DNA of 64,000 nt from Leisingera aquaemixtae. Its GTDB lineage: Bacteria; Pseudomonadota; Alphaproteobacteria; Rhodobacterales; Rhodobacteraceae. Each line of letters starts with the position of its first letter. Position 1 is the first letter of the stretch. The notes under the pieces were generated by a model. The model had not been told where the DNA came from. It did not search any database and worked only from the letters and a program-made list of their open reading frames with translations. Position numbers and translations under genes: made by a program. Where the stretch lies: assembly GCF_019801145.1 (NCBI RefSeq), contig NZ_JAHVJQ010000003.1, forward strand, positions 310,001-374,000, written 5' to 3'. Positions 1-7,886 of the stretch are shown here, piece by piece.

Positions 1-69
1 GTCGCCGCGGGCGCGCTGACCCCGGCGGCGGCGGCACAGCAGATGCTGCGGGACCACCTGAAGGGCTGA
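1..69 (+). CDS. C-terminal end of an upstream gene (partial)
   Basis: An open frame runs from the window edge to a TGA at 67-69 and encodes 22 residues ending in QQMLRDHLKG. It is Ala-rich and then amphipathic, like the tail of a larger protein. The next gene starts 10 bases later, so the two probably share a transcript. The family cannot be judged from so little. Confidence 0.45.
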   Translation, partial: VAAGALTPAAAAQQMLRDHLKG

Positions 70-78
70 GCCGCGCAG

Positions 79-882
79 ATGCAGGAAACCCGGGTCTTCG
101 ACGGCGCAAAGCTGCGCGCCTCTCTGTTCAACGCGGAGGGCGAAAGTCTGTTCGTGACCTTCCGCCAGCGGGTTGCCGTGGCCGGGGAATTCGAGGACCG
201 CGGCCCGGTCCGGAACATGACCGCGCATGGCTATGCCCATCTGCACATCCAGCCCCGCAACAACGACTGGTACATCAACAGCGAGACCAAGGCGCTGGCG
301 CGCAGCCTCAAGGAACTGGCCAACGGCTTTCAGGACGTTTCTGCCATGGGGTTCTCCATGGGCGGCTACGGGGCGCTGCGGTTCTCCAGGGCGCTGCGCC
401 TCAGCCGCCTGATTGCGGTCTCGCCGCAATACACCATCGCGCCGGGCGTGGTGCCCTACGACCGCCGCCGCAAGGAGGCGGAGGCGTTTGACGAAGCGCT
501 GGGCGACCTGATCCGCTACGGCCGCCACGGCGTGCAGGGGGTGGTGCTGTTCGACCCGTTCCGCAAGATGGATCTGAGCCACGCGATGTTCATCCAGGCG
601 GTGTTCCCGGACCTGCAGCTGTGCCGCCTGTCCTGCGGCGGCCATCCGGCCAGCCAGGTGATCCGCGAGGGCGGCAGCTTCTGGGACCTGCAGTCGATGC
701 TGCGCGACGGGCCGCTGAATGCGGCGCGGGTGCTGGACCTGCACCGGAGCCGCCGCAGGCTGTCGCGGACCTACTGGCAGAAGCTGGCACGGGTGGCGCG
801 GCAGCGCGGCAGGCCGCAGCTCGGGGCGGCGGCGGACGCCCGGCTGCAAGGGCTTGCAGAGGGCCGGGAAACCGTGCAGTAA
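79..882 (+). CDS. alpha/beta-hydrolase-fold protein, function unknown
   Basis: This 267-aa protein carries a nucleophile elbow GFSMGGYGA at residues 91-99, with Ser93 as the likely nucleophile. Asp159 (VLFDPF) and His189 (CGGHP) are plausible triad partners in the right order. There is no signal peptide, so it should be cytoplasmic. The Arg-rich C-terminal 45 residues look like an extra tail outside the fold. The ATG lies 10 bases after the preceding stop, which suggests an operon. The substrate is unknown. A non-catalytic role is possible but less likely, because the triad geometry is kept. Confidence 0.7.
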   Translation: MQETRVFDGAKLRASLFNAEGESLFVTFRQRVAVAGEFEDRGPVRNMTAHGYAHLHIQPRNNDWYINSETKALARSLKELANGFQDVSAMGFSMGGYGALRFSRALRLSRLIAVSPQYTIAPGVVPYDRRRKEAEAFDEALGDLIRYGRHGVQGVVLFDPFRKMDLSHAMFIQAVFPDLQLCRLSCGGHPASQVIREGGSFWDLQSMLRDGPLNAARVLDLHRSRRRLSRTYWQKLARVARQRGRPQLGAAADARLQGLAEGRETVQ

Positions 883-910
883 GCCGGGCAAGAAAGCTGA
901 GTTGAATCAC

Positions 911-939
911 TTGACGCTGTTGCCGGTTGAGCGTAAGAG
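911..939 (+). promoter_or_regulatory. candidate sigma-70 promoter of rpmB
   Basis: TTGACG at 911-916 and TAAGAG at 934-939 are separated by 17 bases, about 95 bases upstream of the rpmB start. The -35 match is good and the -10 match is fair. This is a pattern match only. Confidence 0.45.
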
Positions 940-1032
940 CAGCGGACCAGTTTTCGGGCGCAGCCAATGGCCGCGCCCCTTGTGATTTGGACCGGAGCTG
1001 CTCCGGACCTACAAAAAACGAAGGATGAAGAT

Positions 1033-1323
1033 ATGTCGCGCCGTTGCGAACTGACCGGAAAAGGCCCGATGACTGGCAACAATGTCAGCCACGCCAACAA
1101 CAAAACCAAGCGCCGCTTTCTGCCCAACCTGAACGACGTGACCCTGCAGTCCGAAGTTCTGGGCCGTGGCGTCAAGCTGCGCATCTCCGCAGCTGCCCTG
1201 CGCTCTGTAGACCACCGCGGCGGCCTGGACGCGTTCCTGGCCAAAGCCAAGGACGAAGAACTGTCGGCAAACGCGCTGAAAGTGAAGAAAGAGATCGCCA
1301 AGGCACAAGCCGCTCAGGCTTAA
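1033..1323 (+). CDS. rpmB: 50S ribosomal protein L28
   Basis: The 96-aa basic protein begins [20 protein letters not shown], the typical alphaproteobacterial L28 N-terminus, and has the usual family length. It binds 23S rRNA in the large subunit. The start at 1033 was preferred over an upstream in-frame ATG at 967 because it matches the family N-terminus and follows a purine-rich AAGGATGAAG. The gene stands alone, with its own promoter candidate upstream and a strong terminator 38 bases after the stop. Confidence 0.97.
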   Translation: MSRRCELTGKGPMTGNNVSHANNKTKRRFLPNLNDVTLQSEVLGRGVKLRISAAALRSVDHRGGLDAFLAKAKDEELSANALKVKKEIAKAQAAQA

Positions 1324-1361
1324 TCGACTTGGCCTGATCCCTTCACCGGATCGGATAACAG

Positions 1362-1391
1362 ACACCGCGCAGAGGCAACTCTGCGCGGTGT
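1362..1391 (+). terminator. intrinsic terminator of rpmB
   Basis: A perfect 13-bp stem (1362-1374 with 1379-1391) closes a GCAA tetraloop and is followed by TTGCGTTTG. It lies just after rpmB. Confidence 0.88.
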
Positions 1392-1461
1392 TTGCGTTTG
1401 TGCAATCTGCCGCAGGGTTGCGCCTTGCAGGCTGCGCGCCGCGCGGGCATATCTTGCGGTG

Positions 1462-1812
1462 ATGATGCATTTTCTGCGCCTATACCTCGGCCTGTTTCTG
1501 GCCTTTGCCGTTGCCCTGACGGCGCATAGCGCCGCCGCGCGGCAGGGGGAGCGCGATGCCGCCGGGCAGATGGTGATCTGCACCGGCACCGGCCCTGTCA
1601 CCGTCTATGTGGGCAGCGAAGGCCAGCCGGCCAAGCCGCCGCACCATTGCCCCGATTGCGTGATGCATGTGCTGGATGCGGTGGCGCAGCCCGTTGGGCT
1701 GGTGCTGCCTTTGGAGAGCTGCAGGACAGTGGCCCCGGTGCAAGAGACCGTGCGGGTTTCCGCAGCGCTGAGGCTCCGGGCTTCTGCCCGCGCGCCGCCG
1801 GCAGCTGCCTGA
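1462..1812 (+). CDS. small secreted Cys/His-containing protein
   Basis: About 116 aa, starting at one of three adjacent codons (GTG 1459, ATG 1462, ATG 1465). An N-terminal signal peptide (hydrophobic LYLGLFLAFAVALTAHSA) precedes a short domain with a CTGTG segment and a PPHHCPDC motif that could bind metal. It sits 56 bases upstream of the periplasmic copper chaperone gene, on the same strand, so a role in periplasmic copper handling is a fair inference. It resembles DUF2946-type small proteins, but the assignment is by pattern only. Confidence 0.68.
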   Translation: MMHFLRLYLGLFLAFAVALTAHSAAARQGERDAAGQMVICTGTGPVTVYVGSEGQPAKPPHHCPDCVMHVLDAVAQPVGLVLPLESCRTVAPVQETVRVSAALRLRASARAPPAAA

Positions 1813-1868
1813 ACGGCCACCCCAACCACCCATTTGAAAACTGAATATCTACCAAGAGGAGACAGGAT

Positions 1869-2357
1869 ATGTCCCTGAAGTCTGTTGTCTTTGCAGCCGC
1901 CGCTGCTGCTGCCTTTGCCACCTCCGCCTTTGCAGGCGATGCCATGATCATGGTGCATGACCAATACGCGCGCGTCTCGTCGCCCGCGGCCAAGGCCGGC
2001 GCCGCCTTCATGGAGATCATGAACAAAGGTGAAGCCGACGACCAGCTGATCGATGTGCACTCCGACGTGGCGGCCAAGGTGCAGCTGCACACCCACAAGG
2101 AAGGCGATGACGGCGTCATGAAGATGATGCATGTGGAGGAAGGCTTTGCGGTGCCCGCAGGCGGAACCCACATGCTGAAGCGCGGCGGCGACCACATCAT
2201 GTTCATGGGTCTGAACCAGTCGCTGAACCACGGCGATGTGGTGAAGGTCACGCTGGTGTTCGAGAAGGCCGGCGAGGTCGAGATCGAGGTGCCGGTCGAT
2301 CTGGAGCGCAAGGCCGAAGGCCACGGCCAGATGGACCACTCCACCCATTCCAACTGA
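1869..2357 (+). CDS. periplasmic copper chaperone, PCu(A)C family
   Basis: This 162-aa protein has a cleavable signal peptide (to about FAFAG, residue 23). It carries the exact PCu(A)C copper motif H-x10-M-x21-H-x-M: His76, Met87, His109 and Met111. The family delivers Cu(I) to the Cu(A) or Cu(B) site of cytochrome oxidase. The tail GHGQMDHSTHSN is His/Met-rich and may add copper binding. A strong Shine-Dalgarno AAGAGGAGA precedes the ATG. It follows the small secreted Cys/His protein and ends at a clear terminator, so the pair probably forms a two-gene operon. Confidence 0.93.
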   Translation: MSLKSVVFAAAAAAAFATSAFAGDAMIMVHDQYARVSSPAAKAGAAFMEIMNKGEADDQLIDVHSDVAAKVQLHTHKEGDDGVMKMMHVEEGFAVPAGGTHMLKRGGDHIMFMGLNQSLNHGDVVKVTLVFEKAGEVEIEVPVDLERKAEGHGQMDHSTHSN

Positions 2358-2415
2358 TCTGCAAGGGGCAGGGCGGGCGCGGCGTCACGCCGCGCTGCGG
2401 CCCTCCTTCGCGCCC

Positions 2416-2440
2416 AAAGCCCGCCCCGTGGCGGGCTTTT
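2416..2440 (+). terminator. intrinsic terminator after the copper chaperone
   Basis: A perfect 10-bp stem (2416-2425 with 2430-2439) with a CCGT loop runs into a short T stretch. It lies between this operon and the convergent sirtuin gene. Confidence 0.85.
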
Positions 2441-2452
2441 TGCCGCCTAGGG

Positions 2453-3154
2453 TCAGCCCAGCAGCTCCGCCACCCAGGCGGGCACGGTTTCGCTGGCCGG
2501 GCCAAATCGGCGCTCAGCAAAGCGGGAGGCGGTGGCCGACGGCTCCAGGTTCAATTCCACCGTATGGGCGCCAGCCAGATGCGCCTCATCGACAAAGGCC
2601 GCTGCCGGATAAACCTCGCCCGAGGTGCCGATGGCGGCAAACAGATCCGCCCCGGCCAGGTGGGCATAGATCTCCTCCATGAAATAGGGGAACTCGCCGA
2701 ACCAGACCACGTCGGGCCGCACTGCAGGCGCGGCGCAGGCGGGGCAGGGCTGGCTGGTCTGCATCTGCATCGGCGCGGGCCAGCGGTGGCCGCAGGCGGC
2801 ACACAGCGCGCCCGCGAGCGTGCCGTGCATGTGCAGCACCTGCGCGGCGCCGCCAGCCTCATGCAGGGCGTCCACATTCTGGGTGACGATCACCACCTCG
2901 CCCGCGTGTTCCGCCTGCAGCCGGGCCAGCGCCTGATGCGCCGGGTTGGGCTGCGCCGCGGCCGCTTGCGCGCGGCGGGCATTGTAGAAGCCATGCACCA
3001 GATCCGGATTGCGCGCGAAGGCCTCCGGCGTTGCCACATCCTCGATCCGGTGCTGCGCCCAGAGGCCGCCCTCGTCGCGGAAGGTGCCGAGCCCGCTTTC
3101 GGCGGAAATCCCGGCGCCGGTCAGGATGACAATCTTCTGGCCGCTCTTTCCCAT
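2453..3154 (-). CDS. cobB: NAD-dependent protein deacylase (sirtuin)
   Basis: The 233-aa protein has the sirtuin signatures in order: GAGISAESG at 13-21, TQNVD at 91-95, HMHG with catalytic His110, and four zinc cysteines (118, 121, 137, 140). Tyr57 and Arg60 form the Y-x-x-R pair that class III sirtuins (SIRT5, E. coli CobB) use to bind succinyl- or malonyl-lysine, so desuccinylase activity is likely. The Met at 3154 was chosen because it opens directly into the Rossmann strand; a longer frame would run to the divergent gene's start. The promoter regions of the two divergent genes share about 50 bases. Confidence 0.93.
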   Translation of the reverse strand: MGKSGQKIVILTGAGISAESGLGTFRDEGGLWAQHRIEDVATPEAFARNPDLVHGFYNARRAQAAAAQPNPAHQALARLQAEHAGEVVIVTQNVDALHEAGGAAQVLHMHGTLAGALCAACGHRWPAPMQMQTSQPCPACAAPAVRPDVVWFGEFPYFMEEIYAHLAGADLFAAIGTSGEVYPAAAFVDEAHLAGAHTVELNLEPSATASRFAERRFGPASETVPAWVAELLG

Positions 3155-3204
3155 CGCCGCAGAACCTCCTATCACTACCCCCGGATCACAGGAGCCGTCT
3201 GCCA

Positions 3205-3642
3205 ATGCCTACCCGTATTCTGTTCGTCTGCCTAGGAAACATCTGCCGCTCCCCGGCGGCCGAGGGGGTGTTCCGCGCGCTTTGCCCGGAAGCCGAGACC
3301 GACAGCGCCGGCACTGCCTCCTATCACGTGGGGGAGCCGCCCTACGGCCCGATGCAGGCGGCGGCGCGGCTGCGGGGGCTGGATATCTCCGACCTGCGCG
3401 CCCGGCAGTTCCGGCGCGGCGATTTCGAGGTTTTCGATCTGATCATCGCGATGGATGCCAGCAACCTGGAGAACATCGAGGCCCTGCGCCCCGCGGGCAA
3501 TGACACCCCGGTGCGCCTGTTCACCGACTACGCGCCGGAAACCGGCGCGGACCATGTGCCGGATCCCTATTACACCCGCGACTTCGACGGCTGCCTGGAG
3601 CTGATCGAGCGTGCCGCAAGGGGGCTCAAGGCGGTGCTCTAG
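3205..3642 (+). CDS. low-molecular-weight protein tyrosine phosphatase
   Basis: This 145-aa protein opens with the P-loop CLGNICRS at 9-16 (nucleophile Cys9, phosphate-binding Arg15). The general-acid loop DPYY lies at 120-123. Length and layout match the LMW-PTP family, which removes phosphate from tyrosine in cytoplasmic proteins. Arsenate reductases of the same fold are an alternative, but the DPYY loop favours a phosphatase. It is divergent from the sirtuin gene and convergent with the LysR gene, whose stop lies 15 bases beyond. Confidence 0.92.
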   Translation: MPTRILFVCLGNICRSPAAEGVFRALCPEAETDSAGTASYHVGEPPYGPMQAAARLRGLDISDLRARQFRRGDFEVFDLIIAMDASNLENIEALRPAGNDTPVRLFTDYAPETGADHVPDPYYTRDFDGCLELIERAARGLKAVL

Positions 3643-3644
3643 CT

Positions 3645-3660
3645 TAGGGTCCTGACCCTA
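3645..3660. terminator. short palindrome between convergent genes
   Basis: TAGGGTC and GACCCTA (7 bp, 2-base centre) lie between the phosphatase stop and the LysR stop. It could act as a weak bidirectional terminator, but there is no T tract. Confidence 0.3.
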
Positions 3661-4623
3661 CTCCGCGATCACCCGGAAGCCGCCCGCCAGGAACGGCAGC
3701 TGCTGCACTGCCGGGTCGATCATCTGGCTCTGCACCAGGCGGCGCAGGGTCTCGGCCACGTCCCGCGGCACCCGGTCAGCCCAGTCGGCGGCAGTGAACA
3801 GGGAGATCGTGCGGGACATCTCGCCAAACGGCAGCGGGAAGGCGTCGATCTGGTCGTGGAAGCGGCCCGCCCGCATGTAGCCCAGCGGCGTGGTGATCGC
3901 CCAGCCGATCCGCCGCGCCACCATCGCCATCAGCGCCAGATGCGAGCCGACCTCGAAGCGGTCCTCGAACTCCAGCTTCTGGCGGCTGAGCAGCGCCTCG
4001 ACCTGCTGCGAGATCAGCTGCTCGCGGGCGTAGCGCAGGAACGGCAGGCCCTGCAGCTGGTCTGCCGCCTGCGCCGCATCCGACACCGTGCCGCGCGGCG
4101 CCACCAGGATGAAGGGGTCGCGCACCAGCGGGTATTCGACCAGCCCTTCGCGCAGCTCACCGGTGGTGGCGGCAACGGCGATGTGCAGCTCGCGGGCTTC
4201 CAGCGCACGCACGATGTCGTGGCTGGAGGCGGTGATCATCTTGAACCGGCACTGGGTCAGGCTGTCGGCCAGGATGGTCGCCAGCCGCGGCGTCAGATCG
4301 TTGTCGAAATCGTCGATCAGCCCGATCGACAGCGCCTGCAGGTGGGTGAGGTCCATTACCGTCAGCTCGCTCTGGGCCAGCCGCAATTCGGACAGCACCG
4401 CCTCGGTGCGGGCCAGGAAGCTGCGCCCGGCAGCGGTCAGTACCATCGGGCGGCGGCCGTGGTCGATCAGCTCGCTGTCCAGCGCCTTTTCCAGGTTGCG
4501 CATCTGCTGGCTGACGGCCGGCTGGCTCAGCCCGGTCATCTCGGCGGCCTGCGCCACGGACCCGGTTTTGGCCAAAGCCTCAAACACTTCCAGCCCGCGC
4601 AGGGTAACACCTTTGATCAACAT
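3658..4623 (-). CDS. LysR-family transcriptional regulator
   Basis: The 321-aa protein has a LysR N-terminal winged helix-turn-helix (about 8-66, including SVAQAAEMTGLSQPAVSQQ) and a periplasmic-binding-like effector domain from about 92. Length is normal. The genes on either side are a phosphatase and a small secreted protein, neither an obvious divergent partner target, so the regulon is unknown. The upstream stretch 4624-4737 is about 115 bases long and would hold its promoter. Confidence 0.92.
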   Translation of the reverse strand: MLIKGVTLRGLEVFEALAKTGSVAQAAEMTGLSQPAVSQQMRNLEKALDSELIDHGRRPMVLTAAGRSFLARTEAVLSELRLAQSELTVMDLTHLQALSIGLIDDFDNDLTPRLATILADSLTQCRFKMITASSHDIVRALEARELHIAVAATTGELREGLVEYPLVRDPFILVAPRGTVSDAAQAADQLQGLPFLRYAREQLISQQVEALLSRQKLEFEDRFEVGSHLALMAMVARRIGWAITTPLGYMRAGRFHDQIDAFPLPFGEMSRTISLFTAADWADRVPRDVAETLRRLVQSQMIDPAVQQLPFLAGGFRVIAE

Positions 4624-4737
4624 GTGAACTGCTCCAATACCTTAGGCCGTTCTTTGCGGTTTGAAGCGGTGCGGTCAAGGGTGGCAATGCCGCAGGCTTT
4701 CCCCCTTGCGAAAATGCCGCAGCAATGATGCATCAAA

Positions 4738-4764
4738 TGAAAAGGCGCCCCAAAGGACGCCCTT
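4738..4764 (-). terminator. terminator of the 4792-5103 gene
   Basis: Read on the minus strand, a 9-bp stem with one bulged G (arms 4755-4764 and 4742-4750, loop TTTG) runs into TTTTCATTTG. It lies 27 bases past the stop of the small secreted protein gene. Confidence 0.6.
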
Positions 4765-4791
4765 AACGGCCCATGCCGGACCGGCCCGGGT

Positions 4792-5103
4792 TCAGCCGCA
4801 GCTGCGCGCCGCGTGGTCGCCGAAGGCCTTGTAGCGCTGCCACAGCCGCTCGTCGCTGCGGTTGCTGGACTGGCGCACCACCTGCGCCTGGTGCGGGTCG
4901 GAGAACCACTTGGACACGGTCTTGCGCTCCGACCGCGTCAGGCTGCGGTTGGCAACCCTCTGGATGCAGTTGCACAGCGACGGCGTTGCGGCGGTGCGGT
5001 CCGACTGGCGGCAGGCGCGCTCAATGGCGCCGGCCTCGGCCCCGGCCGGGGCCAATGCTGCAAGAAATCCAGCGCAAAGCGCTGCTGTCAGGAAGTGTTT
5101 CAT
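4792..5103 (-). CDS. small secreted protein, function unknown
   Basis: About 103 aa. The start at 5103 gives a clean signal peptide MKHFLTAALCAGFLAALAPA ending near AEAGA; an upstream in-frame Met would spoil it. The mature part has three cysteines (ERACRQS, SLCNCIQ) plus a C-terminal CG, and is basic. Cysteine pairing suggests an exported, disulfide-bonded protein. I do not recognise a named domain. Its own terminator follows. Confidence 0.7.
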   Translation of the reverse strand: MKHFLTAALCAGFLAALAPAGAEAGAIERACRQSDRTAATPSLCNCIQRVANRSLTRSERKTVSKWFSDPHQAQVVRQSSNRSDERLWQRYKAFGDHAARSCG

Positions 5104-5252
5104 CTGCTCGTGCCCCGTTCTTGGCAAGCGGGTCTTATGCCCGCGGAACTGGCCGTAGTATGGCGCAATCCGCCGCCGTTTTCAATCGCGGTGAACAGGG
5201 TCAGAGGGGGCCGGAGCGCCGCGTCCCGCGGCCCTCCAGCGGTGCCAGATGC

Positions 5253-5435
5253 TCAGGTCTGGTGCGGCCCGCGCATCGCGCGGACTGCCTGGCGCACGGC
5301 CTTCCAGTCTGCAGCCTCACTGTCCTTGCCGGCTGCCTCGCATTCGCGCATCTTCTGCGCGGCTTCGGCCTCGGCCTTGTCGCCATGCGCGCTGTAGAGC
5401 GCGCGGGCGTATTCAGCGGCTTTGATTGCATCCAT
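5253..5435 (-). CDS. small conserved Rhodobacteraceae-type protein
   Basis: A 60-aa acidic, helical protein (MDAIKAAEYARALYSAHGDK...). There is no signal peptide or membrane segment. The Ala/Glu/Lys-rich helix pattern and a C-terminal WKAVRQAVRAMRGP segment resemble a small uncharacterised family common in roseobacters. A GGAGG stretch on the coding strand (AAAGGAGGACGACCCGC) precedes the ATG. Function unknown. Confidence 0.65.
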   Translation of the reverse strand: MDAIKAAEYARALYSAHGDKAEAEAAQKMRECEAAGKDSEAADWKAVRQAVRAMRGPHQT

Positions 5436-5646
5436 GCGGGTCGTCCTCCTTTGCTGTGGTCATCTCCCGTCAGCGGGGCGCGCGTCTCGCGGTACTGGGA
5501 GAGTATAGCGCATTTTGGCGGCAGGCACATCCGCAGCGTCCGCGCACCCGGCTGCAACAGCGGCAAACGGCCTCTGCATCCGGTGTTTTTTTGCCCGCGC
5601 TCCTTTGCAAAACTCCTTTTGTTTCAACAGGCAAGAGGATGCTTTT

Positions 5647-6402
5647 ATGAACGTTGCTTATACTCTGGCGCGCCCGGCGCAGCTGCGCCCCGGTTTTGCA
5701 GAGGCTGACGGCGGTTTCGCAGATTTCGCGGACCGCCTGCAGGAGGGCCTGGCGGCCGGCCGCCGCACGCTGCAGATCCTGAACGGCGCCAAGCAGGCGC
5801 TGGCGGCGCTGCCCGCCGGATGGCTGGCGGCCCGGCTGGCAGGCCTGCGCGCGGATGAGGCGGAGCTGGCGGCGCTGGCCCGCCGCTCGGTGTTCAACAA
5901 GAACGGGTTTTACAAGATCCGGCTGGCCGAGCGGCCGGGGTTTTCGCTGCGGCTGCATATCTGGCTGCCCGGCGTCCATGCGCAGGAGAACCTGCATTCG
6001 CACCGCTGGCCGCTGGTCTCCCGGGTACTGAACGGCGCGCTGGTGTCGGAATACTGGGAGGACGCGCTGTCGGGGGATGCCGAGGTCTATAGCGAATACC
6101 ACTACCGCGATGCGCAGCAGCCGCTGGTTCCGGCCGGCCCGGCCCGGGTGCGGCTGGAGACCACCGCGGCCTACCGGCAGGGCGACGCCTATTTCCTGCC
6201 CGCCGACCGGCTGCACCGGGTGGCGGCGGACCCGGTGCTGGGCTGCAGCACCCTGATGCTGCGGTTTGCCAACACCCGCGCCTGGTCGCGCAACCTGATG
6301 CGCGCGGGCGCCGACCTGGACGTCAGCCCGGCCCCCTGCAGCGCCGCCGATCTCGCCCGCGCGCTGGACTGGCTGTCGGCAGAGATGGCGGGGCAGGGGT
6401 GA
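5647..6402 (+). CDS. cupin-like metal-site protein, function unknown
   Basis: The 251-aa protein begins at the ATG that follows AAGAGGATGC; an earlier in-frame ATG at 5515 lacks a ribosome site. After a helical N-terminal third (1-80), the motif HAQENLHSHRW (His111, Glu114, His117, His119), with His190 further on (DRLHRV), resembles the metal site of a double-stranded beta-helix (cupin or cysteine-dioxygenase-like) fold. No signal peptide. The substrate is unknown and the fold is inferred from the His/Glu spacing only. Confidence 0.65.
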   Translation: MNVAYTLARPAQLRPGFAEADGGFADFADRLQEGLAAGRRTLQILNGAKQALAALPAGWLAARLAGLRADEAELAALARRSVFNKNGFYKIRLAERPGFSLRLHIWLPGVHAQENLHSHRWPLVSRVLNGALVSEYWEDALSGDAEVYSEYHYRDAQQPLVPAGPARVRLETTAAYRQGDAYFLPADRLHRVAADPVLGCSTLMLRFANTRAWSRNLMRAGADLDVSPAPCSAADLARALDWLSAEMAGQG

Positions 6403-6503
6403 GCGCAGCCCTGCAAAGGGAAGGCGCCATGGCGCCTCCCCGAACGGAGCGCGGGCTGTTTCAAACCTGAAAAGCGAGGGCGGAAACTGAATAACGAGGG
6501 CAG

Positions 6504-6556
6504 TGCCCGCCCATGGGGGCGGACGGGCGCTGCCCGGCGGCGGCGCCGGGCGGGCG
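6504..6556 (-). repeat. GC-rich hairpin repeat, copy A (inverted)
   Basis: Two hairpins surround a GGGCGCTGCCC core (6525-6535): CCGCCC/GGGCGG, then an 8-bp stem GCCCGGCG/CGCCGGGC (6532-6539 with 6544-6551). The same design recurs at 9841-9890 and 10889-10999 in the opposite orientation, with different but compensating stem bases. It abuts the 3' end of the 6558-7844 gene. Confidence 0.7.
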
Positions 6557-6557
6557 T

Positions 6558-7844
6558 TTAGATTTCTAATGTGCTTTCTACAGCTGCCGTTGAGCGTGCG
6601 GGTGCGGCATCGGAAGGCGAAGAAACTTCACCAAAAATCATATCGCGATAGTGGGAGATGTTCTCAAGCCGGCGCTGCGTGCCTTCTGCGTCTCCGCTCA
6701 CGAACCACAGGCCAGTGCAAAGAGCCGCGTACAGTTTCCAGTCGCCCAGGCTTGTGCCCAGTTGCTTTTTGAAGGCATCGGAGAAAACCGAAGGTTTAGC
6801 CGCGCTTGCTTTCTGAAGTTCATTTTCAAGCTGAGCGACTTTCGCGTTCAGACGGCCAATTTCGGCCTGAAGCTGGTCTTCCGTTTCACTCGCAATGGCC
6901 CCGTCGCTGGGGGCATCCTGAAGTGTTGAATTTACTGCGAGCAGCAGGGCAGGCAAAGCCGACAGAGGCTCCAGTGTCTCAGGGAGCGCATTGGCGCCGG
7001 TTTCCGCATGAAAGCGTTCAATACTCTGGGTGACTTGCGCAGCAAGGCCTTGCAGGCTGGCCGTAGCGATCACCCGGTTTTCGAACAGGTGGCTGACGGA
7101 ACTAGGTTCGTGCTTGGGGAACCTCTCCTTGCCTGATGGCGGCGCGTTGAATTCAGCCCTGATGCGCTCGATTTCGGCGGCGACGGCTTCGGGGCCAGCG
7201 TTCCAGATCGCATCTTCGATCAGCGCAACGCGGCGCTGCAGTTCCCAATCGAGCGGTTTACCGTCAAGAAAGCCCTGATACCATTCATGCCAATAAGAGT
7301 TGAGCCATTTGTCCGCCTGCATGTTGAACAGCATCGCGTCCACAAACTTGTTCGGCAGAGATTCAAAAAGTGGTCGGTCGTAGGAAAGGCCCGCTAACTG
7401 GCGGGTGTCTGCTCGAAGATCTCCTCGCCGTTCAATTTCTGAGCCGCTCCAAGCCGATGAGTGTTTCCGCCAGTATAGTTCATACAGTGTCTCCGGGATT
7501 GGTCTCGACAACTTCGCGATAGGTGACAAAATGCGTAACAACTGAACTATGTCCTGCATTCCCTCTTCGTCACTAGTTAGCATTTGGTTGCCAAATTTTT
7601 GCGATGCTGAGTTTATCTGACCATTCAGCTCACCTGTCTGGAGCTCGGTCTCGCAAACAATATGATGCACCAGTCGCATCAGGTCGGTTTGTGTGAAGTA
7701 GTGCCAGCCGAGTTTAGCTGAAGCAAAGGCATCTGGGAGGTACGGAAGTTGACGAAGCACCTCCCTCGCAACTGCACATCTAAAACCTGCTTCGGCGCGT
7801 TCCTTTGGCAATGTGCGTAAGTGAGATGTTTCAATATCAATCAT
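6558..7844 (-). CDS. uncharacterised 428-aa accessory-type protein
   Basis: No family is recognised with confidence. The Met at 7844 was chosen because further extension would run antisense through lepA. The N-terminal 170 residues are mostly helical. Residues 180-230 form a Trp-rich block ([17 protein letters not shown], then [20 protein letters not shown]). A short coiled coil follows at about 322-350, and the C-terminal part has a hydrophobic stretch [12 protein letters not shown]. Codon use is visibly more AT-rich than the neighbours, and the gene ends against a GC-rich repeat. It is divergent from lepA with 42 bases between the starts. These points suggest transfer; the role is unknown. 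Confidence 0.72.
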   Translation of the reverse strand: MIDIETSHLRTLPKERAEAGFRCAVAREVLRQLPYLPDAFASAKLGWHYFTQTDLMRLVHHIVCETELQTGELNGQINSASQKFGNQMLTSDEEGMQDIVQLLRILSPIAKLSRPIPETLYELYWRKHSSAWSGSEIERRGDLRADTRQLAGLSYDRPLFESLPNKFVDAMLFNMQADKWLNSYWHEWYQGFLDGKPLDWELQRRVALIEDAIWNAGPEAVAAEIERIRAEFNAPPSGKERFPKHEPSSVSHLFENRVIATASLQGLAAQVTQSIERFHAETGANALPETLEPLSALPALLLAVNSTLQDAPSDGAIASETEDQLQAEIGRLNAKVAQLENELQKASAAKPSVFSDAFKKQLGTSLGDWKLYAALCTGLWFVSGDAEGTQRRLENISHYRDMIFGEVSSPSDAAPARSTAAVESTLEI

Positions 7845-7886
7845 GCCCGCTTGACCAAACCCCGAATCCAAATCATATGCCTCAGC

